This document shows, in pieces, positions 11,236 through 20,372 of a stretch of 64,000 nt of DNA; position 1 is the first letter of the stretch, and the number at the start of each line of letters is the position of its first letter. The stretch covers positions 30,209 to 94,208 of the forward strand of contig JAANBB010000125.1 of NCBI GenBank assembly GCA_014621425.1. Direction: 5' to 3'. Made by a program: the position numbers and the translations under genes. Under the pieces are notes generated by a model. The model was not told the origin of the DNA, did no database searches, and worked only from the letters and a program-made list of their open reading frames with translations. The stretch is from Cylindrodendrum hubeiense. Its lineage: Eukaryota > Ascomycota > Sordariomycetes > Hypocreales > Nectriaceae.

Positions 11236-13407
11236 TCTATGCGTGCGGGTGAAGTAGCAAACCAAGCCATGTAGTCAGTGTGCATCATGGGTCTGTTTCG
11301 GGATGCGCGAGTGTGAGCGGGTGCGGGCGGGTGCGGCAACAGCATGCCAACGCTCAGATTCCACCACAGAATCCCGCCAAACCAGATTTACCAACTGCCG
11401 AGATCGAACAGAAGTACGTCAGTCCACGGCGTGGAAGATAGAGAACAAGGAAGATGATGGGAGATGGACGTGATGGCGGAAACCTCGTTACGACTGTAGC
11501 CGTTTCACGGTGTGGGTGCCAGGCACCACCAGGCAGCTGCCTGCACCAAGAATAATTTGCAGCTGTCAGCGGCAGGTGCGGCCGCCCCGTGGGACCCATC
11601 CAACGCCTGCAACTTGCAAGTACTGTACGCATTCTCCTCACCCTTGTCACGACCTCGCGAATCACGATTCTCCCACAACAACAACACAAAGACGGCACAA
11701 ATGCAACACCTATCGCAGCGTCCTTTGATTCTTGATGCGACTGTAACACTTCGGTCCCGGGCTACCAGCCCAATGGCGACGGCAGCTGTCGATCTGCAAG
11801 CCATGACCAAGTTACACCGCCAAACGGACGTTGCCAAGCATGCGAGGAGGCCGCACGCATCTACCAGGATTCCCGCGTGTCAACAAGCGCGCCCGGATTC
11901 CACCGTCTTCGACAGATTGCGGATACAAACACGGTGTGCCAAACCCACGGGCTCTTCCCACGCCACTCTGGGGACTGGCCCAGACCGTTGGGGCGGGCAG
12001 TAGTCTCAGTCGCCATGGTTGAGTTGGAATAGACGCGATAGCTCGGCTCCAGGTGATCCCGGGCTGTCGCTTCGCTCTCTCTTCTGCCTCGGTTACAGAC
12101 AAATCACCATCGACGCCCAGAAACTTGTTCAGACGAACAATAGGCTGGATTCTACTAGCCCGGCGATCCTGTGGCCGGCGTTGGTGGTGATGGTGGTGCC
12201 GTTTGCCTCGGCCACACATCGTTACGCTGTAGCCGCCCATGCAGAGCACAGCACCCACCAAAGAGGGGAGCGTAAGCCCGCTTCAGTCGGCTGCCGCATG
12301 GCCGCCCCGAAGCCGGGACCCCCATATTACCCTCCAGATCTCTAGTGTGCTGTCGACTGCAGGTCATTTCTGACATTCTCTCAGCGTTTTTGGGGGCGGG
12401 CTTGATTGTTGTTGACTCGGATTGTGAGATTCCGTCGCAATTTTAGTTCTCGGATACAACAAACAGCATACCGTACCCGAGCAAGGCCACCGACAGTCAG
12501 CCCTAGCCATCCTGGCAAAGGCACGGGGAACCTTGGTTTAGAGCTTATGTGCTGCAGGGTACTAATAAGGCTGAGCAGATCCTCCACCCTTGGCTCACTA
12601 AGTCACTGACGCGTCCCATGGCGAGGTGGCAGTCCGAATACACCGTCTCATCCTGGACTAAAACATCGACTTGCACGCACCAAGGAGTCATTGACCATGT
12701 GGATGACCTAGTACGCCGCGAAAGCGCGAGTCCTGACATCAGTCATGGCCATAACCCCTCACGACCAAGCCGCCAGGTCGTTTACGGGGACTTCATCCGG
12801 AATAGACGCCAGCGCGAGTGGAACAGCCGACCTGTTAGCCGCGTGATTGGATCTGTTCCAAGAAAGTTACCAGGGGGTCCCTTGAACCGGGCGCTTGCGC
12901 CTTCACATTGGATCCCACCATGATGCCATGGTGAGCCAACCAGATACTCCGGCGACTCGTTGCCCCCATCACCCCTCAGCAGTCTTGCAACCCAAACCCA
13001 TTCTTAGTCGAATCCTGTCCCCCCCGTCTGTTCCGCGTCTCTCTGTGAGCAAATATCACACTGCATGCATGGCTAGGGGCGCTTGCCATGGACAGGGGAT
13101 GTTCCTCTGGGTTCTGAACATGGTCATTCCCAGCCAAGCACCAGTGGGAGGCGCTGTCATCTCTAAGTGTATATTATATAGCCGCCAGCCCCCATTGCCC
13201 ACCGTTGGTTCTGTTGCTTCTGCTGCTTTGACATTGTCTCTGTGATCCCTGGCGGCTCCAATCTGCGTTCTCAGCCAAGCCTGCTAGACAGTGCTATTCT
13301 GCTGGTCCAGAGATACCGTGGTCGAGAAACTCTTTCTTCTTGTCTGGTTTCGCATCCTCCAAAAACCCACCTCGTCCAATCGTCGTCTCGCTCAGAAAGC
13401 CACGATC
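11236..13407. other. Intergenic region, about 2.2 kb, with a TATA-like element
   Basis: No convincing gene is seen on either strand; open frames are composition-driven and overlap one another. The region must hold the promoter of POLI (-) and that of the gene starting at 13408 (+). An AT-rich TATATTATATA-like element lies at about 13169-13180, some 230 bp before the downstream start codon. A tRNA, CRISPR array or transposon was looked for and not found. Confidence 0.5.
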
Positions 13408-14817
13408 ATGGCATTTCAACAAGCCCCATCAAAGAAGCCTCGGCTCTCTCTTCAGATCAAGACGACTTGTAGTCCAGTCACGAGATCAACAAGGAGTTAT
13501 GCCGTGGACCCAAGGGACCCGACTGCCTTCAATACACTCTCAAATGTCTACGTTACTGCTATTGAGAGGTCAACGCCCGCCTATGGGGAGCCCATCACCG
13601 CCATCAATACTCTCCAAGCCTTCACTCTGGCGACTCCTGTGGAATATCAGGACCTGAAGCAACGGGTGGTGACTCCCTATGTTGCATCATACCCCGAGAC
13701 GCCTCTAACGGCGCACGCTACTTCGCCTCGACCGCTGGAGATTAACTACCCCAGTGCCATGACGGCTACTCCCCCTCTATCCGCGGGTCCGGTCGACGCA
13801 AATGCTTCCAGGGCCTTTAGCTTCTCAGCTGCGGATGTCTCAGCCAAATCAGCTGAGCTGAGTAAAATCACTCGATCAGAACCTCAGAGTTCTCTCCGCC
13901 GAACCGATCTGAAGAACCTCAGTGGGCTGGGGCTCCAGCCTCCCTATACACACCCTCGATCACTCCATAGTATTCTCCGCAACTCGCCTCTTCCTCCACC
14001 GTCCTCCATCCCCCCGCCTTCGCCTAGACGACAATCCCTCCGTCTCCAGGAGAAGGCAGCCAAAAAGGTCGGATACAACAACCCCCTGACGCAAGACATC
14101 GTCACCAACAAGTACATCAAGTCTCACATCGACCTCCTTGCGGAGGAGGCATCACCTCGCTCTCCGCCATGCCCACCAATGCCTCCTCAAACGTCGCTTG
14201 ACTTGGCCCTAGCATTCCATCCCAATGAGATCCAGGATGGTGGCCAAACCCCCGGGCCCTTTGAGGATATGCGGCGTCGAATGGCTGGCTTGGTAACTGA
14301 GACACCGATAGCCTCGCCTACGACAGCTCCCGGGGGCATTCGAAAACGCAAGAAGAAGGAAAAGAAGCGGCGCTGGGTATGGACAATCGGACAGGACGAT
14401 GACGATGAGAACGCTGGGGGCTCCATTGTCGCCCTCCGAACCGACGCAACAAAGAGCAAGGGCAAAACTATCGACGATGTCAAAACACCGATCACAGCCA
14501 TCCCAATCTTAAAAATGCCGCAAATCTCATATCTGGAGACGCCGACCCCGAGCATTGAAAGCGCTGATTCGGGGAGCGAATGTCAGGATGTGGAAATGTC
14601 CGACTCGGGCAGTTACCTATCAGAATATGAGGACCGAGGTCTCACCCCGAATATGATGGACTTGGGCGTCAAGACCCCGACTGGTCCGCAAATTCAGTAC
14701 AGTGGGATCCTAGAGGTGAACCGGGACACACCGGTTCCCCCCGAATTGGTGATTCATGGTGACGGTTCCAACCAGCTGTCGAATCGAGACACTCCCGTGC
14801 CGCCGGATATGTTGTAG
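13408..14817 (+). CDS. Conserved-type fungal protein of unknown function, disordered, TP-site rich
   Basis: This is a single-exon protein of 469 residues. I chose the ATG at 13408 (context ATCATGG) rather than an in-frame ATG 117 bp upstream because a basic nuclear-type N-terminus (SKKPRLSLQIKT) follows directly. It is rich in Ser/Thr-Pro sites, which would suit proline-directed kinases. It also has a poly-basic cluster (RKRKKKEKKRR, about residues 312-323), followed by an acidic run DDDDEN. The C-terminus carries two copies of NRDTPVPP. No catalytic domain, transmembrane segment or signal peptide is visible. I do not recognise a function; a nuclear, phosphorylated disordered protein is only an inference from composition. 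Confidence 0.7.
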   Translation: MAFQQAPSKKPRLSLQIKTTCSPVTRSTRSYAVDPRDPTAFNTLSNVYVTAIERSTPAYGEPITAINTLQAFTLATPVEYQDLKQRVVTPYVASYPETPLTAHATSPRPLEINYPSAMTATPPLSAGPVDANASRAFSFSAADVSAKSAELSKITRSEPQSSLRRTDLKNLSGLGLQPPYTHPRSLHSILRNSPLPPPSSIPPPSPRRQSLRLQEKAAKKVGYNNPLTQDIVTNKYIKSHIDLLAEEASPRSPPCPPMPPQTSLDLALAFHPNEIQDGGQTPGPFEDMRRRMAGLVTETPIASPTTAPGGIRKRKKKEKKRRWVWTIGQDDDDENAGGSIVALRTDATKSKGKTIDDVKTPITAIPILKMPQISYLETPTPSIESADSGSECQDVEMSDSGSYLSEYEDRGLTPNMMDLGVKTPTGPQIQYSGILEVNRDTPVPPELVIHGDGSNQLSNRDTPVPPDML

Positions 14818-15366
14818 GGGGGTCAGCATACAAAGAATGATGAAAAAGAGAGTATGAACAGCGATTTGAAATTTAAAGCATACAGCCAGTGGTCTCAAGA
14901 CATGGCAATGGCGTTTGTAAGGGGTGGGTTCTAGGAGTTTCTGTATCATATACCTTCTCGATACCATTTACAAGGCAAGCAATTATGAGAAACGAATGAA
15001 TTAAAACGATTTTACGGGTGGCATACTCGATATTTTCCTCCAAAGTGCATGCTGTAGACAAAAAACGAGAACATCTCGTCGCAGTCATGTTCACCCCGTG
15101 AATTTCGAAGTGTAACTTACACACCATTGGCTCATTCCGACCTTGTGCTGTGTAGGCGCAGGTCCAGAGGCTTATAAGGATACTAAGAAAATATATCAAG
15201 TTCTATTATATTCCCAGAGTCTTTGTTGATCATATTTTGCCGATAAAGAGGTATATCGAGCTTCGTTCTTAATTGTGTGAAAATTGATCTCGAGTGTGGG
15301 TATGTTACCCCACTGCGTGAGGTATTTAGTTGGTAATTTGAGTCCAGCTAATATCAATCAACACCA
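14818..15366. other. AT-richer intergenic region before tRNA-Glu
   Basis: This contains the 3' flank of the preceding gene and the 5' flank of the tRNA. Base composition looks more AT-rich than the surrounding genes. No gene, transposon terminal repeat or conserved open frame is recognised. Confidence 0.5.
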
Positions 15367-15459
15367 TCCGGTATGGTGTAATGGCTAACATTTCGCGCTC
15401 TCATTACTGAGAGATCATCTTGATCCGCGGAGCTCAGGGTTCGATTCCCTGTACCGGAG
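15367..15459 (+). tRNA. tRNA-Glu (CTC), with 21-nt intron
   Basis: The 93-nt gene folds into a full cloverleaf. The acceptor stem is TCCGGTA/TACCGGA with discriminator G, the T-arm is CAGGG-TTCGATT-CCCTG, and the anticodon stem is TCGCG/CGCGG. Anticodon CTC is at 15400-15402. A 21-nt intron (about 15404-15424) follows position 37 and contains GAGAG, which can pair with the anticodon region. A T-run for Pol III termination follows within 20 bp. It is identical over all 93 nt to the gene at 16970-17062 on the other strand. Confidence 0.95.
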
Positions 15460-16969
15460 TGACACTTCTTTTTTGGCTCCTGAAGCTATTTCCAGTTTCA
15501 AACTGGTTATGGCTGATGATGCCCCTCCTACCCGCCACACTCGTGGATCAGGACAACCCTATCCATCCTATTCATTGCTCATCCCTCCTCCATTGTACGC
15601 AATGGACCTGTTGCATACTGCGGGAAGTCGGCGCTCCGAACCCGGCCGGTCGCTTGTATGTACACATACACCCTCGTCCCTCGTGGGATTTGTTGGGCGC
15701 ATGTCTTTGGTTCGTACACACATTGCCGCAGATGTTTGCTAAATGATAAGGCGCTTGCTTGTGGCTGTATGTGCACATACAGACAAGTGAAGATGGTAGG
15801 TAGGTAGTAAGCACTCTTCCCAAACTTGCAATCTAGCATGTGTTTATCCAACAGGATGGAGGCGTCCAAGTTTTTCTTGGACATGTCATTAGTGCAATGA
15901 TGCAACCATCTCGTGGGCTCGGCCTGCATCTCTCGTGCGTGGCGCATGGTGTTAGGAGTTTCGTACTGTTGTCAACATGTCTTGATTAAGTTCAGCTTGG
16001 AATGATAGATAGCGAATCCACTACGTTCCCACTCTGGGAAAACAACATTGGCATCTGGGCCTATATCGTGAGCTTGCTTGATAAGCATTGTGACATTAGG
16101 ATGTGTGCCTGCAATTAAAGGGTCAAACAACTCGTCAAAGCTCTTAGTTTGTCTAGCAGGTGCACTCTTAGTAGAGTTACGATATTGGCTTTCGGCTTTT
16201 GGCTCTGGGGTCGGTCGGAGTGAACTAATGCAGGTGGGATGGCCGCTTTGGCGCTTTGGTCCTTTGGTCTCTAATCGTTTCGTCCAGGTGTCTTCAGCGC
16301 CTCGTGAATTCCTTTTGTATCGTGCTCGTGGTGTGCCCGAGACAGGAAGCGAAAGCATCCCTCACAGATTGCTACATGTTCCTATCACAGACATTCATTA
16401 TTGTTGCAACTTTGAGACGATGTGGTATCTCTAGCTCTCGATATAGTAGTAGATATAAGCAACATGATTAGAACGGAATAGATCTTGGTATGCTAGCCAA
16501 GGTTGCTGCTATCGTTCACATCACCTTATAGGTATCGTGTAGACAAATCGGATCAAGTGAACTGCAGTTGAAACTGCATCTGGACTAAGACGGAGTGTGA
16601 CAAATAAAGTGCTGTAGGTGAGTAACCCAGACGTCAACACACAACGGGCTCAGAGCGCCAGCATAGAATATTAATGCATAATGAAGTTTCTCCTATCTCG
16701 GAATGATTCCGATCTTCCTCTTTGCGTGGGCCGTTGTTATTTCGTCGATGCTGGCATTTTCATCGGGCATCTCACATTTAACTCACATTCAACTCACACT
16801 TTCTCATTTACATGATTTAGGATAGACAGTCATTCTTAACAATCCTTTTAACATACCAGCTACTTCTTCTCAACTATTAGCACGTTAGGCAAAAGGAAGG
16901 GGCGAGCAATCAAAGCAGGCAGGCAGATTACAAAAAGGATCATCAACGTTGTTAAAAAGATAATTCTAA
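15460..16969. other. 1.5-kb AT-richer segment between inverted tRNA-Glu genes
   Basis: No recognisable gene. The 129-codon minus-strand frame at 15972-16358 shows no family feature. A perfect 18-bp palindrome (CTGTATGTGCACATACAG, 15765-15782) and a near-copy around 15654-15670 are visible. CTCACATTTAA-like short repeats occur near 16770-16800. The segment is bounded by the 3' ends of two identical tRNA genes. Confidence 0.55.
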
Positions 16970-17062
16970 CTCCGGTACAGGGAATCGAACCCTGAGCTCC
17001 GCGGATCAAGATGATCTCTCAGTAATGAGAGCGCGAAATGTTAGCCATTACACCATACCGGA
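16970..17062 (-). tRNA. tRNA-Glu (CTC), with 21-nt intron, second copy
   Basis: The reverse complement of this interval matches the gene at 15367-15459 base for base, intron included. The 3' flank differs from the first copy but also has a T-run (CTTTTT) for Pol III termination. The 5' flanks share only about 8-9 bp (TCAACAMCA-like). The 5' end abuts, and by two bases overlaps, the first in-frame codon of the MIC60 remnant that runs in the opposite direction. Confidence 0.95.
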
Positions 17063-18330
17063 TGTTGTTGAGAAGGCTCCTGCTGCCCCGGCTCCTCAGC
17101 CCGAACCCGCTTTCAAGGCCCCCGAGGTCAACGAGCCTTCCAAGTACCCTCCTCTGAAGCCAATTGATCTCCTTTCGTTGGCCGATGCCAGGGAGCCCGT
17201 TATCCAGGATCTTGTCCACATGGTGAACGACCTTATCCTCGTTATCAACGCCGATGGTGCTCATGGTCGTTACTCCACGACCGTTAACAAGGCCAAGAAC
17301 GAGGTCACTAAGGTCGGTGGTAAGCTCAAGACTATGAAGGGTCAGCTCGAGAAGAAGGCTGCTCGCCAAGTCCGAGAGAAGATCGAGGAGTTCGACAAGG
17401 CCGCCACTGATCTGATTGATCGGGTTGAGGCTTCCATGGTCACTCAGGAGATGCAGTGGCGCCAGGACTTTGAGGATGAGATGAAGAAGGTCCGCGAGAA
17501 CTACGAGGACCGAGTTAAGACTCTGCTGGAACGTGAGCAGAAGCTCAACGAGCAGAAGCTTCAGAACCAGCTACTTGAGCAGGCCGTTGCCCTCAAGAAG
17601 GAGTTCGTCAAGGACGTCCAGGAGCACGTTGAGAAGGAGCGCGAGAGCCGTCTGGGCAAGTTGAATGACTTGTCAGCGGCTGTTGCAGGTCTGGAGAAGC
17701 TCACCACCGGATGGAACGAGGTCGTTGACTCCAACCTCCAGACTCAGCAGCTGCATGTCGCCGTTGAGGCCGTGCGTGCTAGCCTCGAGGATAGCCAGCA
17801 CCCTCGTCCCTTCATCAAGGAGCTCGTTGCCCTTCGAGAGATTGCGGCCGATGACCCCGTTGTCAACGCTGCTATCGCTTCAGTGAACCCCACTGCCTAC
17901 CAGCGCGGTGTCCCCTCCTCTTCTCAGCTTATTGACCGATTCCGCCGTGTCGCCAACGAGGTCCGAAAGGCCTCGTTGCTTCCCGATGAGGCGGGTGTGG
18001 CCAGCCATGCTTCCAGCTGGGTTCTGAGCCACGTCATGTTCAAAAAGCAGGGTCTTGCTGATGGTGACGATGTGGAGAGCATCCTGACTCGCACTCAAAC
18101 TTACCTGGAAGAAGGCGACCTGGATTCTGCGGCGCGAGAGATGACTGGTCTGGATGGTTGGGCCAAGACTTTGAGCAAGGACTGGCTCGGTGAGGTTCGC
18201 AAGGTGCTGGAGGTTCAGCAAGCTCTTGACGTAAGCACCCTTTCATATTCCAATCCTGCATCAAGTTGCTAACGTGATTCAATAGGTCATTGCCACAGAG
18301 GCGCGACTACAGAGCCTGCGTGTGGATTAA
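17061..18330 (+). pseudogene. mic60: MIC60/mitofilin (MICOS subunit), 5'-truncated at a tRNA gene
   Basis: Exons 17061-18230 and 18286-18330 (55-bp intron, GCTAAC branch site) encode about 404 residues that look like the C-terminal part of Mic60. Mic60 is the inner-membrane MICOS subunit that forms crista junctions. Visible are a Pro/Ala linker (EKAPAAPAPQPEP), a long coiled coil (about residues 100-200 of the remnant) and the conserved C-terminal mitofilin region (EVRKVLEVQQALD, then EARLQSLRVD). Fungal Mic60 is usually about 600-680 residues. The mitochondrial presequence and the inner-membrane helix are absent. Upstream of 17061 the frame runs only into antisense tRNA sequence (an ATG at 17025 lies inside it). 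No N-terminal Mic60 exon is found on either strand back to 13.4 kb. It is therefore a broken gene, a translocation breakpoint or a misassembly. Confidence 0.8.
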
Positions 18331-18710
18331 GAGACCGTTTCTTTTGTCCTGTATATTGGGCCCTGAAGCTGTCATGTCTAGAGAGGGCTTCCCGCCCGTG
18401 TATTGTAATAGATAGCAATAGACGATGAAGGCGAGACAACCAGTCTGAAGCATTGCTCTAGTTTAGCCCTGTATTTTTATTTTGTTTGCGAACTCGAGTG
18501 GCAATGGTGTTAAAACTTGCACAGTCACCATGTAAATGCGATTGTAGATGTTAACCCCACTATGAACCAATTCGTTCTCACCCCTTCTAGCCAAGCCATC
18601 GCACCAAGACTTCTAACCCTACAAACTCGCCCCGGCTTTAGCCACCCTCCGTTCTCGGGCATTTATTAACCGTGTCTCACATTTGTTGAGTTGCGTGCTC
18701 ACTGCGGCAT
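18331..18710. other. Intergenic: MIC60 3' flank and promoter of the FPGS-like gene
   Basis: I see no gene here. The stretch should include the MIC60 3' UTR and the promoter of the downstream FPGS-family gene. Confidence 0.5.
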
Positions 18711-20300
18711 ATGAGATCAACTTGGAGTCAACAGAATGCTCCATCGATCGACATAATGTGGTGCCGCGGTTCATTGACTCGTGGCTGTGTCACAGCACGG
18801 CTCTTGATGAGACAGCCAAACACTCGTCGACTCATCAACACCATGGCTCGCGACTATTCTAAGGCCCTCGGGCTTCTCTTTCAGTTATCCTCAAACCGCC
18901 AGATCATCAATTTCTTCGATAAGCCGGGTGCCTCGGCCGCACCAAAGCCTTCTGCTCATGACCTCAATGCAGCAGCCATCCCGGAGATGCGCGACTGGCT
19001 CCGCCGCGCGGGATACACGCCGCAGGATCTATCACGCCTACGACACATCCACATCGCTGGAACCAAAGGCAAGGGCTCGGTGAGCGCCTTTGCGACCGGG
19101 ATGCTGCGCGAATACGGCACCGTCGGCACATACACGAGCCCGCACCTCGTCAGCGCCCGGGAGCGCATCGCCATCCAGGGCGAGGCGATCTCGCAGGACG
19201 TGTTTACAGGGGCATTTTTCGAGTTGTGGGATCGCTTCACCGATGCGGCGAAGAGCGAGGGGATGAGTGCGGCTGAGGCGGAAGGGCCGGCGTCGAAACC
19301 CTTCTTCTTTCGGTTCCTGACTATTCTGGCCTGGCATATCTTCTTAAAGGAGAAAGTTGACTGCGTCGTCCTGGAGTGCGGCATTGGAGGGGAGTATGAT
19401 GCAACGAATCTGCTCCCGCCCGAGGCTGTTTCTTCGGCAGTGATAACACAACTGGGCATCGACCATGTAGCTATGCTAGGAGACACCGTCGAGAAGATCA
19501 CTTGGCACAAGGCTGGGATCCTCAAGCCCAACATCAAAGGTTTTGTTCGGAAGATAGACGAACAGCCCAGTGTCAGAGAGGTTCTTCAATCAAGGGCGGT
19601 GGAGAAGGGAGCCCAGCTGGTCGAGCTTGATGACAGCTTTGTTGAGCAATGGGGCGGCGTACAGGGGAAGCTAGCGGGCGATTTCCAGAAGTTCAACCAG
19701 GCATTGGCCGTCCTCGCCGTGCGGGAACATCTGGGCATGGGAACCGAACCCGCGACCGCATTACTAGATCTCCCCGTGGAGATGATCAGAGGCCTAAAAG
19801 AGGCAACCTTACGAGGACGGTGCGAGACCATACAGGACGGCCCTGTCGGTTGGCATCTAGATGGCGCACACACAAAAGATAGCCTGCAACAGGTAGCCAA
19901 GTGGTTTACCCAGGCTCTTGGCCCTGGTGAAACTGCCACGCTCGTCTTCAACCAGCAGGAGAGAGACGTCTCGGAGCTCCTGGCCGGATTCCTCGATGCC
20001 GTCAAACAGGCTTCTGGGAGGGACAATGTTTTCAGTCACGCGCTCTTCACTCGAAACGATCAACAAGGCCCGGCCAAGGGCGAAGTAAGAGACATGGACG
20101 TACAGCACCGCGCAGCTTGTTTAATGGGGGATACAGTTGCGGGCTGTAGTACGAAGGCCTTGGATAACATCCAGGATACAGTAGCTGAGGCAAAGCGAAT
20201 TGCCGAACGGAGGGGGCCAAACCACAAGGTCTTGGTGACAGGGAGTCTACATCTTGTGGGGGGTATCTTACAGGCCCTAGAGCCCGAGGGTCTATTGTAG
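18711..20300 (+). CDS. Folylpolyglutamate synthase family protein, intronless divergent paralogue
   Basis: This is an uninterrupted frame of 529 codons from the first ATG (18711), or 485 from the ATG at 18843. FPGS enzymes ligate glutamate to folates using ATP. The main motifs are intact: the P-loop HIAGTKGKGS, TSPHLVSARERIAI, ECGIGGEYDATN, GIDHVAMLGDTVEKITWHKA, RGRCETIQ and LDGAHTKDSL. The C-terminal GSLHLVGG is also present. The extra N-terminus, with Met at 18711, 18756, 18807 and 18843, is Arg-rich with few acids (VTARLLMRQPNTRRL). That would suit a mitochondrial presequence, with the ATG at 18843 giving a cytosolic form; dual targeting is known for FPGS in other eukaryotes. It faces the canonical-looking FPGS gene tail to tail, 72 bp between stops. 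It could alternatively act as dihydrofolate synthase. Confidence 0.87.
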   Translation: MRSTWSQQNAPSIDIMWCRGSLTRGCVTARLLMRQPNTRRLINTMARDYSKALGLLFQLSSNRQIINFFDKPGASAAPKPSAHDLNAAAIPEMRDWLRRAGYTPQDLSRLRHIHIAGTKGKGSVSAFATGMLREYGTVGTYTSPHLVSARERIAIQGEAISQDVFTGAFFELWDRFTDAAKSEGMSAAEAEGPASKPFFFRFLTILAWHIFLKEKVDCVVLECGIGGEYDATNLLPPEAVSSAVITQLGIDHVAMLGDTVEKITWHKAGILKPNIKGFVRKIDEQPSVREVLQSRAVEKGAQLVELDDSFVEQWGGVQGKLAGDFQKFNQALAVLAVREHLGMGTEPATALLDLPVEMIRGLKEATLRGRCETIQDGPVGWHLDGAHTKDSLQQVAKWFTQALGPGETATLVFNQQERDVSELLAGFLDAVKQASGRDNVFSHALFTRNDQQGPAKGEVRDMDVQHRAACLMGDTVAGCSTKALDNIQDTVAEAKRIAERRGPNHKVLVTGSLHLVGGILQALEPEGLL

Positions 20301-20372
20301 TCTTGTAGATAGATGTGTTGCCGTCTATAACCCATCTCCCATCCCATGCCACATGCAAGCAATAATCACAGA

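Noticed and set aside
11512..12003. 163-codon plus-strand frame in the POLI upstream region
   Set aside because: Low-complexity composition, several overlapping frames on both strands, no family similarity.
15972..16358. 129-codon minus-strand frame between the tRNA-Glu genes
   Set aside because: No recognisable domain, no splice context, and it sits in AT-richer non-coding DNA; kept only as part of the island description.
17025..17060. ATG at 17025 as a genuine start of MIC60
   Set aside because: It lies within antisense tRNA sequence; the encoded residues are the reverse complement of tRNA-Glu, not Mic60 sequence.
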